A DNA stretch of 64,000 nucleotides from Lichenicoccus sp963693035 (GCA_963693035.2 CAXMMQ010000008.1:310001-374000), one strand, 5' to 3'; counted from the stretch's first letter, positions 28,387-38,212 are shown. Notes: a model not told the origin generated them from the letters alone. Numbers and translations: made by a program.

Positions 28387-29634
28387 TCAGCCGGGCCTCA
28401 CAAATCTACCGGCGTCGCGCAGCACGGCACCGTCCACCTGATCGATCGCAGCCAGGCCGAGCAAGGCAAGGTCCGTATCGATCTCCTTCGTCAAGAGCCT
28501 GATCGCGTGCGCGACGCCTGCCTCGCCGGCAAGGGCGGCGGCGAACAGGAACGGACGGCCGATCAGGACGCAGTGCGCCCCGAGGGCCAGCGCCTTCAGC
28601 ACGTCGGTTCCGCGCCTGAAGCCGCTATCGGCGAACACCGTCATCGCGCCGCTCTCGCCACGGATCTCGGGCAGCACGTCCATCGGCGACACCGCGCCAT
28701 CGAGCTGCCGCCCGCCATGGTTCGACACCACGATCCCGTCCACGCCGCTCTCGCGGGCGATCCGCGCATCCTCCTTCGACAGGATGCCCTTGAGCACGAA
28801 CCTGCCCTGCCAGTGACGCCGGATCAGCTCGGCCTGCTCCCACGCGAACGCCGCGTGCCCGGTGACGCCGCCCAGCGAGCGCGAGAAGATCGTCGGACGC
28901 GCCAACGGATCGATATTGCTGATCGCCGGCACGCCGCGCCGCAGGATCGTGCGCAGCCCGGTCCCGGCCAGCCAGCGCGGATGGCACAGCCCGTCGAATG
29001 CGAGGCGCGGTGTCGGGCGCAGCGGCATCGTGTAGCCGTTGCGTATGTTGTTCTCGCGGTTCGATCCGACCGGCACATCCACCGTCAGCATGAACACGCC
29101 GAAGCCCGCTGCCGCCACCCGTTCGCACATGGCGCGGATGTTGTCCGGCTCCGGCTTCTGGTAGGCGGCGAACCACGCATCCGGATTGACCCGCGCCAGC
29201 TCCTCGAGCGGGGTGATCGAATTGGCACTGAGAACGAACGGAATGTTTGCGTCGCGCGCCGCCCTCGCCATGCGGTTGTCGGCATCGTATCCGACCACCG
29301 CGGATGCACCCATCGGGGCAATCGCGAACGGCGCCGCGTAGGTGTGGCCGAACAGGGTCGCCGCCGTGCTGCGCTGCGAGACGTCGCGCAGGATACGGGT
29401 GACGAAGCGCCAGCGGTCGAACACCTCCCGGTTGTGGCGCTGCGAGAGTTCAGCCTCCGCACCGCCGGCGACGTAGCCGAACACGGCGCGCGGCAACCGA
29501 TGTTCCACCAGGCGCTCGAAATCGTCGAGATTGAGCGCATGCCGCAGTAGATGCCGACGCCGGCGCGGGCGTTGGCCGGATGCGAAGTCGGATCGCTGGG
29601 CCAGGGGGTTCGCGGTGGCGGCGTCGGCAGGCAT
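28387..29634 (-). CDS. lldD: FMN-dependent alpha-hydroxy acid dehydrogenase (L-lactate dehydrogenase type)
   Basis: A 415-residue flavoenzyme that oxidises an L-2-hydroxy acid, most likely L-lactate, to the keto acid. The family active-site signature SNHGGRQLD is complete with its catalytic His. FMN and substrate segments are FAIAPMGASAVVG, WFAAYQKPEPDN, LTVDVPVGSNRENN and FADSGFRRGTDVLKALALGA. The first 35 or so residues are an Arg-rich extension. It could be a mandelate or glycolate oxidase relative, so the gene symbol is tentative. Confidence 0.85.
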   Translation of the reverse strand: MPADAATANPLAQRSDFASGQRPRRRRHLLRHALNLDDFERLVEHRLPRAVFGYVAGGAEAELSQRHNREVFDRWRFVTRILRDVSQRSTAATLFGHTYAAPFAIAPMGASAVVGYDADNRMARAARDANIPFVLSANSITPLEELARVNPDAWFAAYQKPEPDNIRAMCERVAAAGFGVFMLTVDVPVGSNRENNIRNGYTMPLRPTPRLAFDGLCHPRWLAGTGLRTILRRGVPAISNIDPLARPTIFSRSLGGVTGHAAFAWEQAELIRRHWQGRFVLKGILSKEDARIARESGVDGIVVSNHGGRQLDGAVSPMDVLPEIRGESGAMTVFADSGFRRGTDVLKALALGAHCVLIGRPFLFAAALAGEAGVAHAIRLLTKEIDTDLALLGLAAIDQVDGAVLRDAGRFVRPG

Positions 29635-29644
29635 TGGCGTGGTC

Positions 29645-30099
29645 CTAAGATTCCTCAGGCGGGGGCGGCTCCCGCTCGATCACCGACACCTTGCCGTTCC
29701 GCTCGACCACCGCATACTTGATCTGCTCGAGACGTTGCAGGCCGCGCTGCCGCACCCCCGCCATGACATCCGGTCGCTGCACGCGCAGGCGGTTCATGCG
29801 GTTCTCGTGCCAGCGTCCCTGCTCGAAGATCACAACCGGTGTCCCGCCGCCCGAACCAGTCGTAGCGGCCCTTCAGGTTCGAGACCAGGAGATGCATCAG
29901 CCCGATCGTGCAGATCGCGCTGTAGCTGGCGACGAAGGACTGATCCTTGCCGATCACCGCGGTGATGGTGATGCTCGCGGAACAGGAACAGCACGATGAG
30001 ATCGAAGGGTGCCAACTGGCCCACCGTGCGCCGCCCGGTCAGCCGCACGGCGATCAGCAGCGTCCAGTAGGCGATCGCCGCCCGGATCACGACGCTCAC
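29645..30099 (-). pseudogene. DUF421 (YetF-like) membrane protein, two frame breaks
   Basis: Three consecutive minus-strand frames make one DUF421-type protein. The first, from GTG 30099 (GGAGG upstream), reads SVVIRAAIAYWTLLIAVRL and FDLIVLFLF. The second is GKDQSFVASYSAICTIGLM and KGRYDWFG. The third is PVVIFEQGRWHENRMNRL to ERNGKVSVIERE. Deleting one base of the GG at 29979-29980 and one of the CCC at 29849-29851 restores a continuous protein. Both breaks are single-base gains in short runs, and the conserved parts are otherwise intact. The normal product would be an inner-membrane protein with a cytoplasmic domain, of unknown function. Confidence 0.75.
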
Positions 30100-30121
30100 G
30101 CGCGCATCCTCCGGGTGACGC

Positions 30122-30641
30122 TCATGGCGGCACCCACTGGGTCCAGCGCAACTCGACGCCATGCTCGTCACGTGCCAGAAGCCCGACGGGCCCGATGGAA
30201 GCGGGCTCTGCCGTCATGCGCACCAGCACGTCCGAGGCGCCGGATGGCATCGGAAAGCTCAGCGCCATGCCGCCATGCGTCGCCTCCGAACGCACCGGCT
30301 GCGGCGTGATCCGCTGCAGGCCGAACGGCTCGACAAAGCCGGAGCCGACGAACAGGCGGGCGGTGTCGGCGCCCGCACTCTCTGCCCGCAGGTGGAAGGT
30401 GATCTGGGTCCCGGTGCCGTAGCGCACGGCCGCTTCGTAATCGACATGCAGCGGGCCGGACGCGGCGTAGCCGGTGCAGTGATCGAGCGGTCCGTTGCCG
30501 AGCAGGCCGGCGGCGGCGGCCAGCACGAAGCCCAGCATCAGCAACCCGGCCGACCAGTTCGGCGCGATGCCAGCGCACCTCGAACCGGGCATCGAAGCCG
30601 ACCTCGAGTCCGTCCTTCACGGGTTCGGCGCCGCGCATCAT
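30122..30641 (-). pseudogene. Hypothetical membrane-anchored protein, frameshifted
   Basis: An N-terminal part from ATG 30641 (MMRGAEPVKDGLEVGFDARF, then EVRWH) continues one base over with APNWSAGLLMLGFVLAAAAG, a membrane segment, and a C-terminal domain ending in LRWTQWVPP. Removing one base near 30569 gives EVRWIAPNWSAGLL. The gene ends 22 bases before the DUF421 start on the same strand, so the two form an operon in which both members are broken. I do not recognise the family. Confidence 0.6.
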
Positions 30642-30743
30642 CCCCACCGGTCAAAGCCACCGCCCAAACCCGGGCCTCGTGGTGAGGTGCCTGCGCCGCA
30701 GCCTTGGATCCTGGCATCGCAGAGCCGAGCGGTGTCCGACGCC

Positions 30744-32249
30744 TCAGCGGCGGAACTCCCCGCGCAGGGCGGCGTAGAGCGATCTGAACCGTCCAAGGGC
30801 GACGCCGTGGCGTGCGTGTCGCGCCAGGTCCGGCATCGTCCGGTCGAGCAGCGGCGGGGTGGTGCAGACAAGTGCCGCTTCCTCGCCCGTCACCGCGAGC
30901 CGTGCCAGCCGCGCGGCGCCGAACGCCGGCCCGGTCTCACCGCCTGCATACCGGATCACCGGCACGCCGATGACGTCGGCGATGATGCGGGTCCAGAAGG
31001 CGCTGCGTGCGCCACCGCCGACGATCGCGGCCGCCTCGATGGTCGTTCCAGCCTGCGTGAGGCAGGCGAGCGCGTCGGCCAGGCTGTATGCCACGCCTTC
31101 GAGCACCGCACGCACGACCTCGGCGCGCGACGTGGCCGGGGTCAGGCCGAACAGCACGCCGCGTGCATGCGGGTCGTTGTGCGGGCACCGCTCGCCGGTG
31201 AGATAGGGCAGGAACAGCAGGTGGCCTGGACTTTCCGGCAAACCATGTGGCACGCCTTCCGCCTCTGCCAGCAGAGCCGCCGGGTCGTCCTGGCCGAACA
31301 GACGGGTCGCCCAGGCCAGCGCACTGGCGCCGTTCAGCACCGCACCGGCCTGGAACCAGAGCCCGGGCAGGGCGTGCGGGAAACTCTGCACCGCCGCCTC
31401 GACCGCCGGCCGGAAGGTATCGGTGGTGACGAACACCTGTGCCGAGGTGCCCAGCGAGATATAGGCGGCGCCGTCCGCGATCGCCCCGATGCCGATGGCG
31501 CCGGTCGCGGAGTCGCCGCCGCCGCCCGCGACGACGACCGGGTCCGACGCGATGCCCCAGTCGGCCGCCACCGCCGGATGCAGCATGGCGGCCGCCTGGT
31601 CGCCCTCCACCACCTCGGGCAGGACGTCGCGGGAGACGCCGCCGGAAGCGCCGCATACGGACAGGATGGAGGTGGACCAGTCGCGCGCCGCCACGTCCAG
31701 CATTGCGGTGCCGCCGGCGTCGCAGGCATCGGTCTGCGTGCATCCGGTCATGCGCCAGCGGACATAGTCCTTCGGCAGCAGCATGTGCCGCGTCCGCCGC
31801 AGGGTCTGCGGTTCGTGCCGCGCGAGCCAGAGCAGCTTGGCCGGCCAGAAGCTGGTCGAGTGCGGTGCACCCGCGAGACGGGCGAACAGCCGATGCTGCG
31901 CAGCCAGGCGCGCGGCCTCCTCGCTCGCGCGGGAATCATTCCAAAGGATCGCGGGGCGCAGCACGACGCCCTCTGCATCCAGCAGCACCAGCCCGTGCAT
32001 CTGTCCGGACAGGCCGATCCCCTGGACCCGCGCCATCGCCTCGGGCGCGGCCTGGCGCAGGGACGCGACCACCATGCAGACGGCCTGCCACCAGTCCTGG
32101 GGCGCCTGCTCCGACCAGTCCGGATGCGGCCGCGAGGTCGCGAGCGGAAGCGCAGCGGTGGCCAGCACCGCCTGGTCCATGTCGGTCAGCAGCGCCTTGA
32201 CCGCCGACGTCCCGAGATCGATCCCCAGGAAAACCGCGCCGGCGACCAT
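30744..32249 (-). CDS. xylB: Xylulokinase (FGGY carbohydrate kinase)
   Basis: The 501-residue ATP-dependent kinase should phosphorylate D-xylulose to xylulose 5-phosphate. It has the N-terminal FGGY phosphate loop FLGIDLGTSAVKALL, the substrate motif GLSGQMHGLVLLD characteristic of XylB, ILWNDSRASEEA, and the C-terminal signature region GGGARSAFWTRIIADVIGVP. The gene lies 8 bases downstream of a ketose 3-epimerase gene, so the pair could channel a ketose into the pentose phosphate pathway. No xylose isomerase is in the window. Confidence 0.92.
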   Translation of the reverse strand: MVAGAVFLGIDLGTSAVKALLTDMDQAVLATAALPLATSRPHPDWSEQAPQDWWQAVCMVVASLRQAAPEAMARVQGIGLSGQMHGLVLLDAEGVVLRPAILWNDSRASEEAARLAAQHRLFARLAGAPHSTSFWPAKLLWLARHEPQTLRRTRHMLLPKDYVRWRMTGCTQTDACDAGGTAMLDVAARDWSTSILSVCGASGGVSRDVLPEVVEGDQAAAMLHPAVAADWGIASDPVVVAGGGGDSATGAIGIGAIADGAAYISLGTSAQVFVTTDTFRPAVEAAVQSFPHALPGLWFQAGAVLNGASALAWATRLFGQDDPAALLAEAEGVPHGLPESPGHLLFLPYLTGERCPHNDPHARGVLFGLTPATSRAEVVRAVLEGVAYSLADALACLTQAGTTIEAAAIVGGGARSAFWTRIIADVIGVPVIRYAGGETGPAFGAARLARLAVTGEEAALVCTTPPLLDRTMPDLARHARHGVALGRFRSLYAALRGEFRR

Positions 32250-32257
32250 CCCGGCGA

Positions 32258-33148
32258 TCAGTCGAGCGAGGTCGGCCGCGGCCGCAAAGCCTCCTGCGCC
32301 GCCTTCAGTTGCGCCTCGGTGAACTGCTTGGCATGGCTCGCAAGGTCACGCCCGTCGGTCCACAGGTTGCGCCAGATGCCGAGGATGCCCTCCAGCGGCT
32401 GGCCCACGACCGCCGACGAGAACGACTCGAAGGTGATCGGACCGGCATAGCCGGACGCCACCAGCGCCCGGAAGATCCGGCTGAACTCGATCGAGCCCGA
32501 GCCGAGATAGCCGCGATTGGAATCGCCGGTGTGGAAATAGCCGAGATACTCGCCGGTCTGGGTGATCGCGGACGCGACGTCGGCCTCCTCGATGTTCATG
32601 TGGTAGCAATCAAGATGCACCCGGACATTCGGCTCGCCGACGCGCTTGCAGAAAGCGACGCCCTGGGCTGCGGTGTTGAGGATATTGGTCTCGTAGCGGT
32701 TCACCACTTCCATGCCGAGGGTGATGTTGCTGGCGGCCGCCTGTTTCGCGACACGCCGGATCACGTCGACCGAGTTCCCGATGCCCTTCGGCGTCGGCGG
32801 CACCGAATATTTCTGGAACGCCGAGTACAGGATGCCGCACAGGTGCGTCGCCCCGAGGTCGCGCGCCACCGAGATGGTATCCGAAAGCTGCTGCTCGCCG
32901 CGCCGGATGCGGTCCGGGTTCTCGCTGGAGATGTCCATCGACGCATCCAGGCCGAACGACATGGTGATGCCGAGCCGGTTCCGCTCCAGCTCGCGACGCG
33001 TCTCCGCCACGTCGACGGTGGTGAAGTCCATCACTGATGCCTCGATCAGGTCGAAGCCGAGTTCCGCCGTCTGGCCGATGGCATAGGCCGCATTCTGGCG
33101 GCTCCAGCCGGCGGTCCACACAAAGGCATGTACGCCTAGCTTGTTCAT
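32258..33148 (-). CDS. Ketose 3-epimerase, D-tagatose/D-psicose 3-epimerase family
   Basis: A 296-residue TIM-barrel isomerase. The four metal ligands of the DTE family are at the expected spacing: Glu147 in GMEVVNRYE, Asp180 in VHLDCYHMN, His206 in YFHTGDSNRG and Glu241 in ITFESF. These enzymes epimerise C3 of ketohexoses or ketopentoses using Mn or Mg. Coupling to xylulokinase, 8 bases downstream, suggests conversion of a ketose such as D-ribulose or an unusual sugar into a kinase substrate. The exact substrate cannot be read from sequence. Confidence 0.88.
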   Translation of the reverse strand: MNKLGVHAFVWTAGWSRQNAAYAIGQTAELGFDLIEASVMDFTTVDVAETRRELERNRLGITMSFGLDASMDISSENPDRIRRGEQQLSDTISVARDLGATHLCGILYSAFQKYSVPPTPKGIGNSVDVIRRVAKQAAASNITLGMEVVNRYETNILNTAAQGVAFCKRVGEPNVRVHLDCYHMNIEEADVASAITQTGEYLGYFHTGDSNRGYLGSGSIEFSRIFRALVASGYAGPITFESFSSAVVGQPLEGILGIWRNLWTDGRDLASHAKQFTEAQLKAAQEALRPRPTSLD

Positions 33149-33285
33149 TGTCGCCTCCCCTCGTGCGGGCCGGGGCGGCCGCCCCGGAACCCGCTTTTGC
33201 TGAGTGGCGATAACAGCGGGGCGGCATCAGGCTGGTCAAGGGGCGGTCGAGGACTCCGCTGCCTGCGGCGCCGACGACATGACCG

Positions 33286-35019
33286 TCAGGCCGCCCGCAC
33301 CGAGGCAAGGAAGCTGCTCACTTCCGATGACAACGTCTCCGCCTGACGCGACAGGCCGCCGGCGGCATCGAGCACCTGTCCCGCCGAGGCGCCGGTCTCG
33401 TTGGCCGCGCGGCTGACACCTGCGATGTTGTCCGTCACCGTCCGCGTGCTGACGGCGGTCTCCTGCACGTTGCGCGCGATCTCGCCGGTGGCGGCGCCCT
33501 GCTGCTCGACCGCGGCGGCGATCGAGGTGGTGATGGCGCCGACCTCCTCGATGAGGATCGCGATCTCCTTGATCGCCTCGACCGCGCCCTGCGTCGCCTG
33601 CTGGACCTCGGCGATCTGGCCGCCGATATCGCCGGTCGCCTTTGCCGTCTGCTGCGCCAGGCTCTTGACCTCGGAGGCCACCACCGCGAAGCCCTTGCCC
33701 GCATCGCCGGCACGCGCCGCCTCGATGGTCGCGTTCAGCGCGAGCAGGTTGGTCTGACTGGCGATGTTGTTGATGAGGTCCACCACCTGCCCGATGCGTG
33801 CCGCGGACTCCGCCAGCGCCCGCACCGTGGTGTCGGTCTGCCGGATGCTCTGCACGACCTTGCCGGTCAGCATGGCAGACGCCGAGACCTGGCGGTTGAT
33901 CTCGGTGATCGAGGAGGCAAGCTCCTCCGACGCCGCCGCCACGGTCTGCACGCCGGCGTCCGAGCTCTGCGCCGCCTGGGCCACCGCGGTCGCCTGCCGG
34001 TCGGTCTGCGCGGCGTTGCCGCTCATCGAGCGCGCCGTCGCCTCCATCTCCGTCGAGGCCGCCGCGAGGGCCGCCACGGTGCCGCCGATCTGCCGCTCGA
34101 AGTCGCCGACCAGGCTCTCCATCCGGGTTGTCCGCAGGGCCGTGCCCTCTCGTGCGCCCTCCTGCTCAAGAGCCGCCGCATCGGCCTTGATCATGTTGTC
34201 CTTGAACACCTGCACGGCGGCCGCCATGCGTCCGATCTCGTCGGCACGACCGATACTCGGTACCTCGGTGCTGCTGTCGCGATCGGCAAGCCGGCGCATT
34301 GCCTCGGTCATCCCGCTGATCGGACCGCAGATGTGGCGGATGAGGGCGAAGGCCGTCATCAGACTCAGCAGCAGAACGACAACGATCCCGCCGACTCCCA
34401 GGCGCCACGTGTCGATGTAGAGAGTGCGGCTGAGTGCGCCAGCGGCGTTCGCTGCCCCCGCGTTGTAGTCGACGGCCCATCGCAACTCCGCCATCGCAGC
34501 CTCGAAAGGAGCCAACGGTGGCACGGTCCTGGTCAAACTGACATCGCCTGCCGCAAGGAGCGACTCCGCCTGTGCTCGGTAGACCGGCCAGAGCCGATCG
34601 AACTCGGCGAAGCGGGCGCGCTCTTCTCCCTCATCGATGAATGGCTCCATGTGATGCCGTTCAGCTTCGACAGCTTCCATGGCCGCCCTCGATCTGGCAG
34701 CGTTGCCGCTGCGGTCGGAAGCGTTGGCACTCATCAGGATGTAGCGAAACTCTCGGCGCCTGACGTCACCCAGGTCCGAGATGATGCGTCCGGCGATGAG
34801 CATGCTGGGCAGCCGTTTGTCGCGCAGGTCCGCGATGTTGGCATTGATCACGCTCATCCGGTTCAGTTCGAAGCAACCGAGGCCGATTGCGAGTACCGTG
34901 ATGATTCCGAACCCGGCCGCGAGCTTGGCAGCCAATCCGAAGCGCGCGATGGTGCCTGACGACGGTTCGCGCGCGGATGAAGCCAGCATGATGATCCCCG
35001 TGCCGTTATCCTCGGGCAC
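33286..35019 (-). CDS. Methyl-accepting chemotaxis protein
   Basis: A 577-residue transmembrane chemoreceptor. After a first membrane segment (about 26-48) comes a periplasmic helical ligand domain of about 160 residues resembling the 4HB type. A second membrane segment follows (about 210-230), then a HAMP domain (GPISGMTEAMRRLADRD) and a signalling domain whose hairpin tip reads VVDLINNIASQTNLLALNAT and EAARAGDAGKGFAVVASEVK. It should signal to CheA/CheW. No other chemotaxis gene is nearby, so it is an orphan receptor. Confidence 0.94.
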   Translation of the reverse strand: MPEDNGTGIIMLASSAREPSSGTIARFGLAAKLAAGFGIITVLAIGLGCFELNRMSVINANIADLRDKRLPSMLIAGRIISDLGDVRRREFRYILMSANASDRSGNAARSRAAMEAVEAERHHMEPFIDEGEERARFAEFDRLWPVYRAQAESLLAAGDVSLTRTVPPLAPFEAAMAELRWAVDYNAGAANAAGALSRTLYIDTWRLGVGGIVVVLLLSLMTAFALIRHICGPISGMTEAMRRLADRDSSTEVPSIGRADEIGRMAAAVQVFKDNMIKADAAALEQEGAREGTALRTTRMESLVGDFERQIGGTVAALAAASTEMEATARSMSGNAAQTDRQATAVAQAAQSSDAGVQTVAAASEELASSITEINRQVSASAMLTGKVVQSIRQTDTTVRALAESAARIGQVVDLINNIASQTNLLALNATIEAARAGDAGKGFAVVASEVKSLAQQTAKATGDIGGQIAEVQQATQGAVEAIKEIAILIEEVGAITTSIAAAVEQQGAATGEIARNVQETAVSTRTVTDNIAGVSRAANETGASAGQVLDAAGGLSRQAETLSSEVSSFLASVRAA

Positions 35020-35058
35020 GGGTGATGCGCCTGATAGATTACCAAATCGTTTCGACGG

Positions 35059-36114
35059 TCACTCCATCCGCCGGATCGTCTCCAGCAGCGCATCGACGTC
35101 CGCCGCCGCCGTGTCGAAGGCGCAGACCAGCCGCACCATGATGCCGCCCTGTTCGGGCCGGCTGGACCAGCGGTAGAAGCCATAGCCCGCCGCCTCCAGC
35201 CGGACGACCACCGCCTCCGGCAGCAACACAAACACCTCGTTGGCCTCGGTCGGCTGCACGAGTGCCGCACCCGGCTGCGCCGCCAGTCCCTGCGACAGCC
35301 GCGCCGCGGCCGCGTTCGCGCGCCCGGCATTCTCCAGCCACAGGCCGCCCTCCAGATAGCCGGTCAGCTGCGCGCTCAGGAACCGCTGCTTGGACCAGAG
35401 ATGGCCGGCGCGCTTGCGCCGCTGCGCGAAGTCGCGCGCGAGGTCACGGTTGAAGAACACCACCGCCTCGGCGGCCATCGCGCCATTCTTGGTGGCGCCG
35501 AGCGACAGCACGTCAACCCCCGCCTTCCAGGTCACCGCGGCCGGCGTGGCGCCGAGGAAGCTCACCGCGTTGGCGAAGCGAGCGCCGTCCATGTGGACAT
35601 GCAGCCTGTTGTCACGGGCGACCTGGGCCAGCGCCTCGATCCGGGCGGTCGGATAGCATGTGCCCCACTCCGTCGCCTGGGTCAGGCTGATCGCCTCCAC
35701 CGGGCTCTGGTGCACGCCGCTGATCCGGCGCCGCGCCAGGAAGGCCTGCAGCGCCTCGGGATCCAGCCGTCCGTCCGGGCTCGGCAAGGTGAGCAGCTTG
35801 GCGCCCCCGGAAAAGAACTCCGGCGCACCGGCCTCGTCGTTCATGATGTGGGCAACCTCGTCGCAGACGATCGCGCCGAACGGGCGGACCAGCGCGGACA
35901 GCGCCAGCGCGTTCGCCGCCGTGCCGGTCGCCATTGGGAACACCGTCGTCTCGGTTTGGAAGATCCCGGAGACGAGGCTGTCGAGGCGTGCCGTCCAGGG
36001 GTCGCCGCCATACGATGCGACCGCGCCGCGATTGGCCTCCAGCATCGCTTCGACCACGCGCGGGTGCGCTGGGCCGACATTGTCGCTGCCGAAGTTCTTC
36101 CGTATCTCAGTCAT
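35059..36114 (-). CDS. ltaE: Low-specificity L-threonine aldolase
   Basis: A PLP enzyme of 351 residues that splits L-threonine or allo-threonine into glycine and acetaldehyde. Motifs are GPAHPRVVEAMLEAN, EVAHIMNDEAGAPEF, the PLP-Asp region HVHMDGARFANAV, and the Schiff-base Lys in SLGATKNGAM (about residue 203). ATG 36114 has GGGAG 7 bases upstream. The longer frame continuing to 36771 is antisense to folD. It is divergent from folD, and both products touch glycine and one-carbon metabolism, as does GcvH at 4.1 kb. Confidence 0.92.
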   Translation of the reverse strand: MTEIRKNFGSDNVGPAHPRVVEAMLEANRGAVASYGGDPWTARLDSLVSGIFQTETTVFPMATGTAANALALSALVRPFGAIVCDEVAHIMNDEAGAPEFFSGGAKLLTLPSPDGRLDPEALQAFLARRRISGVHQSPVEAISLTQATEWGTCYPTARIEALAQVARDNRLHVHMDGARFANAVSFLGATPAAVTWKAGVDVLSLGATKNGAMAAEAVVFFNRDLARDFAQRRKRAGHLWSKQRFLSAQLTGYLEGGLWLENAGRANAAAARLSQGLAAQPGAALVQPTEANEVFVLLPEAVVVRLEAAGYGFYRWSSRPEQGGIMVRLVCAFDTAAADVDALLETIRRME

Positions 36115-36165
36115 GCCGAACTCCCTCGCTGCCCGAACCGTACGCTGCCCGAACAGGCCTTTCTC

Positions 36166-37068
36166 ATGAGCACCATCGACACCCGCCTGATCGACGGCAA
36201 GCAGCACGCCGCCGCCCTGATGGCTAGAATCACCGCCGAGGTCGCCCGGCTCGACCGCGAATACGGGCTGGTGCCCGGCCTGGCGGTGGTGCTGGTCGGC
36301 ACCGATGCCGCCAGCGAGGTGTATGTCCGCAACAAGACCCGCCAGACAAGCTCGGTCGGCATGCGCTCGTTCGCGCATAGCCTGCCGGCCGAGACCACGC
36401 AGGCCGAGTTGCTTGCCCTGGTGGCACGGCTCAACGCCGATCCCGACGTGCACGGCATCCTGGTGCAGCTTCCCCTGCCGCCCGGCATCGACAGCACCGT
36501 GGTGCTCGACACGATCGAGCCGGCCAAGGACGTGGACGGTCTTGGCCAGGTCAATGTCGGGCGCGTTGCCCTGGGTCACCCCGGCCTGGTGCCCTGCACG
36601 CCGCTGGGCTGCCTGCTGCTGCTGGAGGCCGAACTCGGCAGCCTGCGCGGCCTGCATGCCGTAGTGGTCGGGCGCTCCAACCTGGTCGGACGCCCGATGG
36701 GCCAGCTCCTGCTGAATGCCGACTGCACGGTCACGACGGCCCACATACACACCGTCGACACGGCGTCCCATGCCCGTCGCGGCGACATCCTGGTGGTCGC
36801 CACCGGCCGCCCCGGACTGGTGCGCGGCGATTGGATCAAGCCCGGCGCCACCGTCATCGATGTCGGCATTAACCGCATTCCGACCAACTCCGGCAAGACG
36901 CGGCTGATCGGGGATGTCGCGTTCGAAGAGGCGCTAGGGGTCGCGGGACGGATCACCCCGGTCCCGGGGGGCGTCGGCCCGATGACCATCGCCTGCCTGC
37001 TGAGCAACACGCTTCATGCCGCCAGACGCCAGTGGGGTCATCGCGATGCCGGTATCCGGGCCGCCTGA
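36166..37068 (+). CDS. folD: Bifunctional methylenetetrahydrofolate dehydrogenase/cyclohydrolase
   Basis: Interconverts 5,10-methylene- and 10-formyl-tetrahydrofolate using NADP. At 300 residues it has the normal length. Catalytic Tyr53 and Lys57 lie in EVYVRNK, GILVQLPLP and KDVDGLGQVNVG form the folate site, VVGRSNLVGRPM is the Rossmann loop, and PVPGGVGPMT is near the C-terminus. ATG 36166 lies 51 bases from the divergent ltaE start, leaving a very short shared promoter region. Confidence 0.96.
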   Translation: MSTIDTRLIDGKQHAAALMARITAEVARLDREYGLVPGLAVVLVGTDAASEVYVRNKTRQTSSVGMRSFAHSLPAETTQAELLALVARLNADPDVHGILVQLPLPPGIDSTVVLDTIEPAKDVDGLGQVNVGRVALGHPGLVPCTPLGCLLLLEAELGSLRGLHAVVVGRSNLVGRPMGQLLLNADCTVTTAHIHTVDTASHARRGDILVVATGRPGLVRGDWIKPGATVIDVGINRIPTNSGKTRLIGDVAFEEALGVAGRITPVPGGVGPMTIACLLSNTLHAARRQWGHRDAGIRAA

Positions 37069-37092
37069 GGCCCGGACCTCCAGGACGAAAAC

Positions 37093-37596
37093 CTAAGCGG
37101 CCTCGCGGTTGACCTCGGAGGTCGCAAGCCGGCTGAGTCTGTCGTCGGCCGCCTTTTCCTCGGCGAGCGTCTGCTCCAGCACGCTGGCGCAATCGCGCCG
37201 TCCGAGCTGCCGCGCGATCGCGATCATCGTGCCGTAGCGGGCGATCTCGTAATGCTCGACCGCCTGCGCCGAGGCGAGCATCGCAGCCTGCAGCACATCG
37301 GGATCTCCGACGTCCGACATCACATGCTTCGCCTCCTTGAGGATGCCGTCGATGGCCTCGCAGGTAACTCCCGCAACCTCGACGCCATGCATCTGGAACA
37401 CCTGCTCGAGGCGCGTGATCTGGCCCTGGGTTTCGAGCAGGTGCGCCTGGAAGGCATCCCGCAACTGGGCGTTGGAGGCGCGCTCGATCATCGTCGGCAG
37501 CGCTTTCGTGATCTGGTGCTCGGCATAGTAGATGTCCTGCAGCAGGTGCACGAACAGGTCGTCGAGCGTCTTGATCGGCTTGGTGAACAGTCCCAT
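37093..37596 (-). CDS. DUF892 ferritin-like protein (YciE/YciF family)
   Basis: A 167-residue four-helix protein beginning with the family hallmark LDDLFVHLLQDIYYAEHQI. It has conserved Glu and His positions in the helices (HLLETQGQI, AQAVEHYEIARYGT and LAEEKAADDRL) that resemble a di-iron ferritin-like site. DUF892 proteins are induced by osmotic and general stress; their biochemical role is not settled. The ATG at 37596 follows GGAGGTTCC. Confidence 0.9.
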   Translation of the reverse strand: MGLFTKPIKTLDDLFVHLLQDIYYAEHQITKALPTMIERASNAQLRDAFQAHLLETQGQITRLEQVFQMHGVEVAGVTCEAIDGILKEAKHVMSDVGDPDVLQAAMLASAQAVEHYEIARYGTMIAIARQLGRRDCASVLEQTLAEEKAADDRLSRLATSEVNREAA

Positions 37597-37655
37597 CGGA
37601 ACCTCCTTGCTGGTTCGTGGGCCAACGGGCTCGGCCCGCGTGCGGTTCGCGCAAA

Positions 37656-38048
37656 CTATCGTGTCGAGGCGGCAGGCGGCAGCCGATAGGCCGGGGTCGC
37701 CGGAGGCAGCGGCCGCAGCCGCACCTCGTAGCCCTGCGCCAGGGTTTGCACGCTGTAGCTCCGCGCGATCCGCACCGTCGGGGGCACCGCACTGCCGGGC
37801 CGGTAGCCGGGATTGCGCTCGAGCATCCAGCCCGAGCAGATCGCCACCGGACGCCCCGCGACGGGGTGCTGCCCAATCGGTCCGTCGAGGCCGAACACGT
37901 CGAGGTCATGCGCGGCGGCTGTCCGGTCGACATAGGCCACCACATCGGGCTGCGAGCAGGCCTGCGGGGCGCAGCCGGCGACCATGGTCAGGATCGCGAG
38001 GCCGAGCGCCTGCTGCACGCGACCGGGCTTGGAACTACGATGCGGCAT
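37656..38048 (-). CDS. Small putative lipoprotein
   Basis: A 130-residue protein with a basic start, a hydrophobic segment and a lipobox-like MVAGC near residue 26, so probably membrane-anchored and periplasmic. Further cysteines occur in QACSQ and ICSGW. The C-terminal third is rich in Pro and Arg. I do not recognise the family. The closest neighbour on the same strand is the DUF892 gene, about 60 bases downstream. Confidence 0.65.
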   Translation of the reverse strand: MPHRSSKPGRVQQALGLAILTMVAGCAPQACSQPDVVAYVDRTAAAHDLDVFGLDGPIGQHPVAGRPVAICSGWMLERNPGYRPGSAVPPTVRIARSYSVQTLAQGYEVRLRPLPPATPAYRLPPAASTR

Positions 38049-38212
38049 CTCGGTATCCGTGCGGGCTCGACTGGTCGGGTCCCGTTGCTAGCAGATCGAC
38101 CGGCGGTGTAGCAGGGCCTATCGATAACGCTCCAGGCTGTTACAGACCGGGGCGCAGGACGCCGCGAAGGCGGCTGGTCCAGGTTGGTCCCGTGACAGGC
38201 TGAGGGAGTAGG

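Noticed and set aside
30495..32450. A 651-codon plus-strand frame
   Set aside because: Antisense to xylulokinase and its neighbours, which have full sets of family motifs.
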